Source: PFJX01 sp038215555 (GTDB lineage Bacteria; Pseudomonadota; Gammaproteobacteria; Burkholderiales; Thiobacillaceae). From it: 18,944 bases of DNA. Position 1 is the stretch's first letter; each line of letters starts with the position of its first letter. Shown here in pieces: positions 1-6,660 of the stretch. The DNA lies in NCBI GenBank assembly GCA_038215555.1, contig JBBQQT010000059.1, positions 1 to 18,944 of the forward strand, written 5' to 3'. The notes beneath the pieces are model-generated. The model did no database searches and was not told where the DNA came from. It saw nothing but the letters and a program-made list of their open reading frames with translations. Made by a program: the position numbers and the translations under genes.

Positions 1-21
1 AACCAGGAAAGCCAACAGTTA

Positions 22-138
22 TGTCTGGCGACCATAGCGGGGCGGTCCCACCCCTTCCCATTCCGAACAGGACCGTGAAACGCCCCAGCGCCAATGATAG
101 TAGGCATCTCGCCCGCGAAAGTAGGTCATCGCCAGACT
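22..138 (+). rRNA. rrf: 5S ribosomal RNA
   Basis: Structural RNA of the large ribosomal subunit. The 5' segment GTCTGGCGA (23-31) is exactly complementary to TCGCCAGAC (129-137), forming the helix I that closes 5S rRNA. The interior has the family hallmarks CCATAGCGG, CCCATTCCGAAC (loop A to loop C region) and GATAGTAGG. The length of about 117 nt is usual. An intrinsic terminator follows ten bases later, so this is the last gene of an rRNA operon whose 23S gene lies left of the window; bases 1-21 would be the 23S-5S spacer. The exact ends are estimated from the helix. Confidence 0.96.
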
Positions 139-147
139 CCCCCTCTC

Positions 148-177
148 AACGCCCCGCTTCGCGGGGCGTTTTACTTT
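148..177 (+). terminator. Intrinsic terminator of the rRNA operon
   Basis: A perfect 10-bp GC-rich stem (AACGCCCCGC at 148-157 with GCGGGGCGTT at 161-170) with a 3-base loop is followed by TTACTTTG. Position directly after the 5S gene fits rrn termination. Confidence 0.93.
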
Positions 178-224
178 GTACATGCCAACCGGTTTACCCA
201 CCTGTTGCTTTGCGTCTCAGTCTC

Positions 225-253
225 TTGAGGCGTTTCGTTGGTAAACGTATAAT
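225..253 (+). promoter_or_regulatory. Sigma70-type promoter for the carAB-greA transcript
   Basis: TTGAGG (225-230) and a perfect TATAAT (248-253) are separated by the optimal 17 bases. Transcription would start near 260, within or beside a T-rich run (CATTCTTTTAAT, 258-269). This is the only good promoter match between the rRNA terminator and carA, so it should drive carA-carB-greA and probably the DUF4149 gene. A short inverted repeat, GTTTACC (192-198) and GGTAAAC (240-246), flanks the -35 region and could be an operator, but that is speculative. Confidence 0.75.
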
Positions 254-268
254 TAGCATTCTTTTAAT

Positions 269-300
269 CAAGCGGGATGGGCGAGAGTCCGTCCCGCTTG
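269..300 (+). promoter_or_regulatory. Stable hairpin in the carA mRNA leader
   Basis: A 12-bp stem with one G-U pair (269-280 pairing with 289-300) and an 8-base loop, GCGAGAGT, lies about ten bases after the predicted transcription start and 13 bases before the carA Shine-Dalgarno. No U-tract follows, so it is not a typical terminator. It could stabilise the mRNA 5' end or take part in pyrimidine control. The structure is seen directly; its function is unknown. Confidence 0.6.
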
Positions 301-323
301 TCACATCTGGACCAGGGGTTATC

Positions 324-1463
324 TTGTCTGCCTTCGTGCCTGCGATTTTGGTTTTAGCCGATGGTACGGTTTTCCATGGTTATGGAATTGGCGCCGAGGG
401 TATCGGCGTTGGCGAGGTGGTTTTCAACACCTCGATGACCGGCTATCAGGAAATTCTTACGGACCCTTCCTATTGTCGTCAGATCATTACCTTGACCTAT
501 CCGCATATCGGGAACGTCGGTACGAATATGGAGGATGTTGAATCCAGCCGGATTCATGCATCGGGTTTGATTATTCGTGACCTGCCGTTGGTTGCCAGCA
601 ATTTCCGCATGACTCAAACGCTTACTGACTATTTGAAGGTAAACAATGTAGTCGGGATTGCCGGAATTGATACTCGCAAGCTGACTCGGCATTTACGGGA
701 AAAGGGTGCGCAGAACGGATGTATTGTGGTTGGTATTGATGAAGCCGAGGCATTGGAACGAGCGCAGGCTTGCCCGAGCATGGCTGGCATGGATCTGGCC
801 AAGGTGGTGACCTGTGATACCTCTTATGAATGGCAGGAAGGCGAATGGAGGTTGGGTAAGGGATTTGTGCAACCAGGACCATCTCGATTCCACGTGGTCG
901 TATATGATTTTGGTGTGAAGCGGAACATCCTGCGCATGCTTGCAGGTCGAAGCTGCAAAATCACCGTAGTTCCTGCGCAAACGCCGGCTCATGAAGTGCT
1001 GGCGATGAAACCGGATGGCGTATTCCTTTCAAATGGGCCGGGTGATCCTGAACCCTGTGATTACGCGATCAAAGCCATTCAATCTGTTCTGGATGCAGGT
1101 ATTCCAACCTATGGCATCTGCTTGGGTCATCAACTTCTTGGCCTTGCATCTGGCGCGCGGACAGTAAAAATGAAGTTTGGCCACCATGGTGGCAATCATC
1201 CGGTGCAAGACCTGGACAACAAGCGTGTGATGATTACCAGCCAGAATCATGGTTTCGCAGTCGATTTGAATAGCCTGCCGCAGCATTTACGGGTTACTCA
1301 TGTTTCATTATTTGATGGGTCGCTTCAGGGCATCGAACGCACTGATGTGCCAGCTTTCAGTTTTCAGGGGCATCCTGAAGCAAGCCCCGGGCCGCATGAT
1401 GTCGCCTATTTATTTGATCGCTTCATCGATTTAATGCAAAAAAACAGCGCACGAAATGCCTAA
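324..1463 (+). CDS. carA: Carbamoyl-phosphate synthase small (glutaminase) subunit
   Basis: CarA hydrolyses glutamine and passes ammonia through a tunnel to CarB, the first committed step for pyrimidines and arginine. The N-terminal CPSase_sm domain (GEVVFNTSMTGYQEILTDPSY, about residues 28-48) is followed by a class-I glutamine amidotransferase domain with nucleophile C266 (GICLGHQ) and H350/E352 (GHPEASPGPHD). This matches the E. coli triad shifted by three residues. TTG at 324 is chosen as the start: AGGGG lies five bases upstream, and the product (379 aa, beginning MSAFVPAILVLADGT) matches family length. The open frame continues upstream into the 5S gene, which cannot be coding. A GTG at 336 is a weaker alternative with no Shine-Dalgarno. 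The 3' end overlaps carB by eight bases, implying translational coupling. Confidence 0.96.
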   Translation: MSAFVPAILVLADGTVFHGYGIGAEGIGVGEVVFNTSMTGYQEILTDPSYCRQIITLTYPHIGNVGTNMEDVESSRIHASGLIIRDLPLVASNFRMTQTLTDYLKVNNVVGIAGIDTRKLTRHLREKGAQNGCIVVGIDEAEALERAQACPSMAGMDLAKVVTCDTSYEWQEGEWRLGKGFVQPGPSRFHVVVYDFGVKRNILRMLAGRSCKITVVPAQTPAHEVLAMKPDGVFLSNGPGDPEPCDYAIKAIQSVLDAGIPTYGICLGHQLLGLASGARTVKMKFGHHGGNHPVQDLDNKRVMITSQNHGFAVDLNSLPQHLRVTHVSLFDGSLQGIERTDVPAFSFQGHPEASPGPHDVAYLFDRFIDLMQKNSARNA

Positions 1464-4400
1464 GCGTAATGACATCAAAACCGTACTGATCATTGGTGCT
1501 GGCCCGATTGTTATCGGTCAGGCCTGTGAGTTCGATTATTCTGGCGCACAAGCCTGCAAGGCCCTGAAAGAAGAGGGTTACCGCGTCATTCTGGTGAACT
1601 CCAACCCGGCTACGATCATGACCGATCCGGAGATGGCCGATGCGACCTACATCGAACCGATCAACTGGCAGACGGTGGAACGTATCGTAGAGAAGGAACG
1701 GCCGGATGCGATCCTGCCGACCATGGGTGGGCAAACCGCACTCAACTGTGCACTCGATTTGGCCAAGTTCGGTGTGCTGGAAAAATATAATGTCGAGTTG
1801 ATTGGTGCTTCAAGAGAGGCTATCGACAAGGCGGAGGACCGCGAAAAATTCAAGCAGGCGATGTCTCGGATCGGCTTGGCCAATCCCAGGTCATCGTTGG
1901 CTCACAGCCTGGAAGAGGCGGTTCAGATTCAGGCCGGTATTGGCTTCCCGACCATTATTCGCCCCTCGTTCACGATGGGCGGCAGTGGTGGCGGCATTGC
2001 CTACAACATGGAAGAGTTTCTGACCATTTGCGATGGGGGTCTGGAAGCCTCGCCGACGCGTGAATTGTTGATCGAAGAATCGCTGATTGGATGGAAAGAA
2101 TTCGAGATGGAGGTGATTCGCGACAGTGCGGACAACTGCATCATCATTTGTTCCATTGAGAATCTGGACCCGATGGGCGTGCATACCGGTGATTCAATTA
2201 CCGTGGCGCCGGCGCAGACGCTGACTGACCGCGAGTATCAACTGTTGCGCAATGCCTCGATTGCCGTGCTGCGCGAAATCGGCGTTGATACCGGCGGATC
2301 CAATGTGCAATTTGCCATCAACCCAGCGGATGGACGCATCGTTGTCATCGAGATGAATCCGCGCGTGTCGCGTTCCTCAGCCCTGGCTTCAAAAGCGACA
2401 GGTTTCCCGATTGCAAAAGTTGCCGCCAAACTGGCCATTGGTTACACGCTGGATGAACTCAAAAACGAAATTACCAATGGCGCTACGCCAACTTCGTTCG
2501 AGCCTTCGATCGACTATGTGGTGACCAAGGTTCCTCGTTTTGCCTTCGAGAAGTTTCCTCAGGCAAACGACCGGCTGACTACGCAAATGAAATCGGTTGG
2601 CGAAGTCATGGCGATCGGCAGAACCATGCAGGAATCCTTGCAGAAGGCGCTGCGCGGCCTGGAAACGGGCGTCGATGGTCTTGATGAAAAATCGACTGAT
2701 GAAGATGAAATCAAGGCGGAAATGGGCAATCCTGGCGCTGAAAGACTTTGGTTTGTTGCAGATGCTTTCCGCTTGGGCATGCCTTTTGACGATATTCAAC
2801 GCATCAGCAAGATTGACCCCTGGTTCCTTGCCCAGATCGGAGACCTGGTCGCTCAGGAGCAAGCACTGAAGGGTCGTGAACTGGCTTACCTCAGCCGTAA
2901 TGACATTTACACGCTGAAGAGAAATGGTTTCTCTGATCGCCGTCTGGCCAAGCTGCTTGGCACTGATCAGCATGCAGTTCGTGCTCGGCGTTGGGAACTT
3001 GGGGTGCACCCGGTTTACAAGCGGGTAGACACCTGCGCGGCCGAATTTGCGACCTCGACGGCCTATCTGTATTCGACCTATGAAGAAGAGTGTGAGTCGC
3101 TTCCTACTGATCGCAAGAAGATTATGGTGCTTGGTGGCGGGCCGAACCGGATCGGCCAGGGGATCGAGTTTGACTATTGCTGCGTGCATGCAGCGCTGGC
3201 GATGCGTGAGGATGGATATGAAACCATCATGGTCAATTGCAATCCGGAAACCGTTTCCACCGATTACGACACCTCGGAACGCCTCTATTTCGAGCCGCTG
3301 ACCTTGGAAGATGTTTTGGAAGTGGTGCGCATCGAAAAGCCGGTTGGCGTCATCGTCCAGTACGGTGGACAGACGCCCTTGAAATTGGCGCGTGATCTGG
3401 AAGCAAATGGTGTCCCGATCATTGGTACAACCCCTGATGCCATTGACCGTGCGGAAGACCGTGAACGATTCCAGCAGATGATCAACGAACTCGGCTTGCT
3501 GCAACCGCCGAATCGGACCGCTCGCGCTGAAGATGAAGCGCTGCGCCTGGCTGCTGAAATCGGCTATCCGCTGGTCGTGCGTCCGTCCTATGTGCTGGGA
3601 GGCCGGGCGATGGAAATTGTGCGTGAAGAAGCCGACTTGCAACGCTATATGCGTGAAGCGGTGAAGGTTTCGAATGACTCTCCGGTCCTGCTTGATCGTT
3701 TCCTGAATGATGCGATCGAGGTCGATGTCGATGCATTGTGTGATGGCGATGCGGTTTTGCTGGGCGGCATCATGGAGCATATTGAGCAGGCCGGCGTGCA
3801 CTCTGGCGACTCGGCGTGTTCTCTGCCGCCTTACAGTCTTTCGCTGGCGATTCAAGATGAATTACGCCTGCAGACGGTTGCGATGGCGAAAGCGCTTGGC
3901 GTTGTCGGGCTGATGAACATCCAGTTCGCCATCAAGGGACAGGGCGATGAAGCCCGGGTCTATGTCCTCGAAGTCAATCCGCGGGCATCGCGCACGGTGC
4001 CATTTGTTTCGAAGGCGACTGGCCGCCCGTTGGCCAAAATTGCGGCGCGCTGCATGGTCGGGCAATCTTTGGCATCGCAGGGTGCGACCAAGGAAATCAT
4101 TCCGCCTTACTTCTCGGTCAAGGAAGCTGTTTTCCCGTTCCGTAAATTCCCCGGCGTTGACTCGCTGCTTGGTCCGGAAATGAAATCGACGGGTGAGGTG
4201 ATGGGGGTCGGAGAAAGTTTTGGTGAGGCTTTCCTTAAATCTCAGTATGCCGCGAGCGTTAAATTGCCACGTCAAGGCAACATCTTTCTGTCTGTTCGCA
4301 ATCCAGAGCATCCCCAGGTCGCCGAGATTGGCGTTCGATTGCATGGCCTCGGCTTCAAATTGTTCGCCACGCGGGGTACTGCCAAAGCGATCGAAGATGT

Positions 4401-4671
4401 CGGCGTGCCAGTAACCCGGGTCAACAAGGTGGCGGAAGGTCGGCCGCATATCGTCGATATGATCAAGAATAAAGATATCCAATTGATCATCAACGTCGTT
4501 GAAGACAAGCGCGCGGTGAAAGACTCCTTTGCGATCCGTGCCGCCGCACTTAGCCAGAACATTCCCTATTTCACGACATTGGCAGGCGGCAAGGCCGCTT
4601 GTCTTGGCATGCAGGAACGACGGGAAATTACTGTCTATTCCCTGCAAGAGCTGCATACGCGTCTGCACTGA
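1456..4671 (+). CDS. carB: Carbamoyl-phosphate synthase large subunit
   Basis: CarB makes carbamoyl phosphate from bicarbonate, ammonia supplied by CarA, and two ATP. At 1071 aa it matches the usual length (E. coli about 1073). It shows the internal duplication of the family: the first half opens with KTVLIIGAGPIVIGQACEFD and the second with KIMVLGGGPNRIGQGIEFD (about residue 555). Each half carries an ATP-grasp domain ending in VIEMNPRVSRSSALASKATG or VLEVNPRASRTVPFVSKATG. The C-terminal MGS-like allosteric domain (about 935-1071; LFATRGTAKAI, VNKVAEGRPHI) is the site where UMP/IMP and ornithine act in the family. The ATG lies inside the end of carA with no convincing Shine-Dalgarno, so translation probably depends on carA. 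greA follows after 15 bases. Confidence 0.98.
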   Translation: MPKRNDIKTVLIIGAGPIVIGQACEFDYSGAQACKALKEEGYRVILVNSNPATIMTDPEMADATYIEPINWQTVERIVEKERPDAILPTMGGQTALNCALDLAKFGVLEKYNVELIGASREAIDKAEDREKFKQAMSRIGLANPRSSLAHSLEEAVQIQAGIGFPTIIRPSFTMGGSGGGIAYNMEEFLTICDGGLEASPTRELLIEESLIGWKEFEMEVIRDSADNCIIICSIENLDPMGVHTGDSITVAPAQTLTDREYQLLRNASIAVLREIGVDTGGSNVQFAINPADGRIVVIEMNPRVSRSSALASKATGFPIAKVAAKLAIGYTLDELKNEITNGATPTSFEPSIDYVVTKVPRFAFEKFPQANDRLTTQMKSVGEVMAIGRTMQESLQKALRGLETGVDGLDEKSTDEDEIKAEMGNPGAERLWFVADAFRLGMPFDDIQRISKIDPWFLAQIGDLVAQEQALKGRELAYLSRNDIYTLKRNGFSDRRLAKLLGTDQHAVRARRWELGVHPVYKRVDTCAAEFATSTAYLYSTYEEECESLPTDRKKIMVLGGGPNRIGQGIEFDYCCVHAALAMREDGYETIMVNCNPETVSTDYDTSERLYFEPLTLEDVLEVVRIEKPVGVIVQYGGQTPLKLARDLEANGVPIIGTTPDAIDRAEDRERFQQMINELGLLQPPNRTARAEDEALRLAAEIGYPLVVRPSYVLGGRAMEIVREEADLQRYMREAVKVSNDSPVLLDRFLNDAIEVDVDALCDGDAVLLGGIMEHIEQAGVHSGDSACSLPPYSLSLAIQDELRLQTVAMAKALGVVGLMNIQFAIKGQGDEARVYVLEVNPRASRTVPFVSKATGRPLAKIAARCMVGQSLASQGATKEIIPPYFSVKEAVFPFRKFPGVDSLLGPEMKSTGEVMGVGESFGEAFLKSQYAASVKLPRQGNIFLSVRNPEHPQVAEIGVRLHGLGFKLFATRGTAKAIEDVGVPVTRVNKVAEGRPHIVDMIKNKDIQLIINVVEDKRAVKDSFAIRAAALSQNIPYFTTLAGGKAACLGMQERREITVYSLQELHTRLH

Positions 4672-4686
4672 TTCGAGGTAAATAAA

Positions 4687-5163
4687 ATGACAAAAGTCCC
4701 CCTGACGGTCGTCGGCGCGGAGAAGCTGCGTAATGAATTGCAACGCCTGAAAAGCGTCGAGCGGCCGAGCGTGATCGCAGCAATTGCCGAAGCGCGTTCG
4801 CATGGCGACCTGTCGGAAAACGCCGAATATGACGCGGCGAAGGAAAAGCAGGGTTTTATCGAAGGCCGCATCAAAGATCTGGAAGGCAAGCTGGCTAATG
4901 CGCAGATCATCGATCCGGCGAACCTCGATGTCGAAGGTCGTGTCGTGTTTGCTGCGACGGTTGAATTGGTCGACGCTGAAACCGGGGAAAAAGTCCGTTA
5001 TCAGATCGTTGGCGACGATGAGGCCGATATCAAGCAAGGCAAGATTTCCGTTGGTTCTCCGATTGCGCGCGCATTGATCGGCAAATACGCGGGTGATGTC
5101 GCCGATGTGCATGCGCCCGGCGGCTTGCGTCATTACGAGATCGTCGACGTCCACTACATCTGA
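4687..5163 (+). CDS. greA: Transcription elongation factor GreA
   Basis: GreA enters the RNA polymerase secondary channel and stimulates cleavage of backtracked RNA, rescuing stalled complexes. The product is 158 aa, the usual length. Residues 1 to about 75 form the antiparallel coiled coil with the acidic tip GDLSENAEYDAAKE; D41 and E44 match the catalytic Mg-coordinating pair of the family. The C-terminal FKBP-like globular domain includes GDDEADIKQGKISVGSPIARAL. A clear GAGG lies about nine bases before the ATG. It sits 15 bases after carB and one base before the DUF4149 gene, so it is very likely cotranscribed with carAB. This neighbourhood is common in beta- and gammaproteobacteria. Confidence 0.97.
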   Translation: MTKVPLTVVGAEKLRNELQRLKSVERPSVIAAIAEARSHGDLSENAEYDAAKEKQGFIEGRIKDLEGKLANAQIIDPANLDVEGRVVFAATVELVDAETGEKVRYQIVGDDEADIKQGKISVGSPIARALIGKYAGDVADVHAPGGLRHYEIVDVHYI

Positions 5164-5164
5164 C

Positions 5165-5620
5165 GTGAGACGGCTACCTGATCTCCTGTCTGTCTGGGCG
5201 CTGACCTTATGGGTCGGCGGGCTCTGGGCAATCGGTTATCTGGCCGCGCCGATGTTGTTCTACAACCTGAGCGATCGCATGTTGGCCGGCATGCTGGCCG
5301 GCAAAATGTTCGCTGGTATCGCCTGGATCGGCATTGCATGCGGAATCTGGTTGTTACTGTTTCGCTTTGTCCGGTTTGGCGCCGGTACATTGAAACAAGC
5401 GTATTTCTGGATTGTCTTGCTGATGCTGTTGTTGACCCTGGCCGGGCATTTCGGCATTCAACCGATCATGGCACAACTCAAGGAAGCGGCTTTGCCGAAA
5501 GATGTCATGCAAAGCCTGTTCCGCGACCGTTTTGCAACCTGGCACGGCGTATCCAGCGTGGTCTACCTGATCCAAAGCCTGCTTGGGCTGGCCCTGGTCG
5601 CCAAACAGCATTCACGGTAG
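5165..5620 (+). CDS. DUF4149-family small membrane protein
   Basis: A 151-residue integral membrane protein with about four predicted transmembrane segments (near residues 7-31, 47-66, 79-97 and 125-146). The family pattern (WVGGLWAIGYLAAPMLF near the N-terminus, FRDRFATWHGVSSVVYLIQ near the C-terminus) recalls DUF4149 (TMEM205-like) proteins often found next to greA and yhbY in betaproteobacteria; this assignment is from memory. Function is unknown. GTG at 5165 is chosen because it begins one base after the greA stop and places the first hydrophobic segment right after MRRLPDLL. There is no clear Shine-Dalgarno, suggesting re-initiation from greA. The last nine bases overlap the convergent yhbY gene. 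Confidence 0.85.
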   Translation: MRRLPDLLSVWALTLWVGGLWAIGYLAAPMLFYNLSDRMLAGMLAGKMFAGIAWIGIACGIWLLLFRFVRFGAGTLKQAYFWIVLLMLLLTLAGHFGIQPIMAQLKEAALPKDVMQSLFRDRFATWHGVSSVVYLIQSLLGLALVAKQHSR

Positions 5621-5905
5621 GCGAAGCTTCGGTTTCTTCGCCGGACGATAGATCAACAATAATTTTCCGATGTGCAGCACCGGGGCTGCGTTCAAGTTTT
5701 CACACAATTGCGCCAGATAAGCTTCACGCGCCTCGCGGTCATTACCCAGAACGCGTATCTTGATCAGTTCATGCGCGGCCAGTGCACATTCGGTTTCCTT
5801 GATGACGGCTTCACTCAGCCCTTGTGAGCCAATCATCACCACTGGTTTCAAATCGTGGGCCTGGGATTTGAGATATTTGCGCTGTTCTACGGTTAATTCG
5901 AGCAT
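5612..5905 (-). CDS. yhbY: YhbY-type CRM-domain RNA-binding protein
   Basis: A 97-residue single-domain CRM (KH-like) protein; members bind 50S precursors and take part in ribosome assembly. The core LKPVVMIGSQGLSEAVIKE contains the GxxG loop (GSQG) typical of the fold. HELIKIRVLGNDREAR and IGKLLLIYRPAKK align with E. coli YhbY, which is also 97 aa. The ATG at 5905 is preferred to an in-frame TTG five codons upstream because AGGAAG lies about five bases before it. The gene is convergent with DUF4149 (9-base overlap at the stops) and divergent from rlmE, with only 59 bases between the two starts. Confidence 0.95.
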   Translation of the reverse strand: MLELTVEQRKYLKSQAHDLKPVVMIGSQGLSEAVIKETECALAAHELIKIRVLGNDREAREAYLAQLCENLNAAPVLHIGKLLLIYRPAKKPKLRLP

Positions 5906-5940
5906 TCGGCTTCCTGTCAAAGGTGCAAAAAAAGGGAGCG

Positions 5941-5970
5941 ATAGTAGTCCATGAGGTGTACTGAGTGAAA
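5941..5970 (-). promoter_or_regulatory. Possible yhbY promoter
   Basis: On the minus strand, TTTCAC (5970-5965) and TACTAT (5946-5941) are 18 bases apart, which would start transcription about 25 bases before the yhbY ATG. The -35 element lies over the rlmE start codon, so the two genes may compete. The matches are moderate and the call is tentative. Confidence 0.3.
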
Positions 5971-6618
5971 CGGCAAGCTAAAAGTCGCGTCTGGCATCAA
6001 CGCCACGTCAACGATTTCTATGTCAAACAATCGGTTGAGCAAGGTTATCGCTCGCGTTCGGCTTACAAGTTGATGGAGATCGATGATCGTGACCGGCTGT
6101 TGAAACCGGGTAGCGCGCTGGTCGATCTCGGCTGCGCGCCGGGCGGCTGGTGCCAAGTGGCGCTTGAGCGCATGAAAGGCCAGGGCCGCATCGTCGGAAT
6201 CGACCTCCTTGAGATGGTCGGCCTGAATGGCGTCGAGTTCCTGCAAGGCGACTTCACCGAACAAGCCACCTTGAACGAGTTGGTGGAACGCTTGCAAGGC
6301 AACAAGGCTGATCTTGTATTGAGCGATATGTCCCCCAATATCACCGGAGTGATCATTTCGGATCAGGCGCGTATCTACTACCTTGCTGAATTGGCGCTGG
6401 AGTTTTCTGCAAACTGGTTGAAACCGGATGGCATTTTTCTGGTCAAGGTATTTCAGGGCGCGGGATTCGAGGATTACATGAAACAGATGCGCAGCGTTTT
6501 CAATGCTGTGATGGTGCGTAAACCGAAGGCATCGCGCGACAGTAGTCGTGAGGTGTATTTGCTGGGCCGGGGTCTGAAGCTGGACGACTCGATTGAACAT
6601 GAGCCGGAATTCGACTAA
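5965..6618 (+). CDS. rlmE: 23S rRNA (uridine-2'-O)-methyltransferase RlmE (FtsJ/RrmJ)
   Basis: RlmE uses SAM to 2'-O-methylate U2552 in the A-loop of 23S rRNA, a late step in 50S maturation. The product is 217 aa, normal for the family. It has the SAM motif DLGCAPGGWCQ (residues 54-64) and the complete K-D-K-E catalytic tetrad at K35, D121 (LSDMSPN), K161 (FLVKVFQG) and E196 (SREVYL), equal to the E. coli residues shifted by three. GTG at 5965 is the start, with GAGGTG about six bases upstream; the nearby ATG at 5951 is out of frame. ftsH follows after 42 bases, the conserved rlmE-ftsH pairing. No clear heat-shock promoter was seen. Confidence 0.96.
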   Translation: MKRQAKSRVWHQRHVNDFYVKQSVEQGYRSRSAYKLMEIDDRDRLLKPGSALVDLGCAPGGWCQVALERMKGQGRIVGIDLLEMVGLNGVEFLQGDFTEQATLNELVERLQGNKADLVLSDMSPNITGVIISDQARIYYLAELALEFSANWLKPDGIFLVKVFQGAGFEDYMKQMRSVFNAVMVRKPKASRDSSREVYLLGRGLKLDDSIEHEPEFD

Positions 6619-6649
6619 CTTCACCCTTCACTGCGGTAGTTGAGCCACA

Positions 6650-6655
6650 AAGGAG
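6650..6655 (+). promoter_or_regulatory. Ribosome binding site fixing the ftsH TTG start
   Basis: AAGGAG lies five bases before the TTG at 6661. It selects that codon over the in-frame TTG at 6640, which would add seven residues not typical of the family. Confidence 0.8.
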
Positions 6656-6660
6656 TCAAA

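Noticed and set aside
21..323. Upstream extension of the carA frame starting at an ATG at 21
   Set aside because: It would translate through the 5S rRNA and its terminator; CarA family length and a Shine-Dalgarno support the TTG at 324.
2389..3855. 488-codon open frame on the minus strand opposite carB
   Set aside because: It lies wholly within a clear carB gene and has no recognisable domain. Codon bias of carB keeps the antisense frame free of stops. The 430-codon frame at 3862-5154 is rejected for the same reason.
6560..6660. Heat-shock (sigma32) promoter for ftsH
   Set aside because: No CTTGAAA-N13/14-CCCAT-like pair found by eye in the interval before ftsH.
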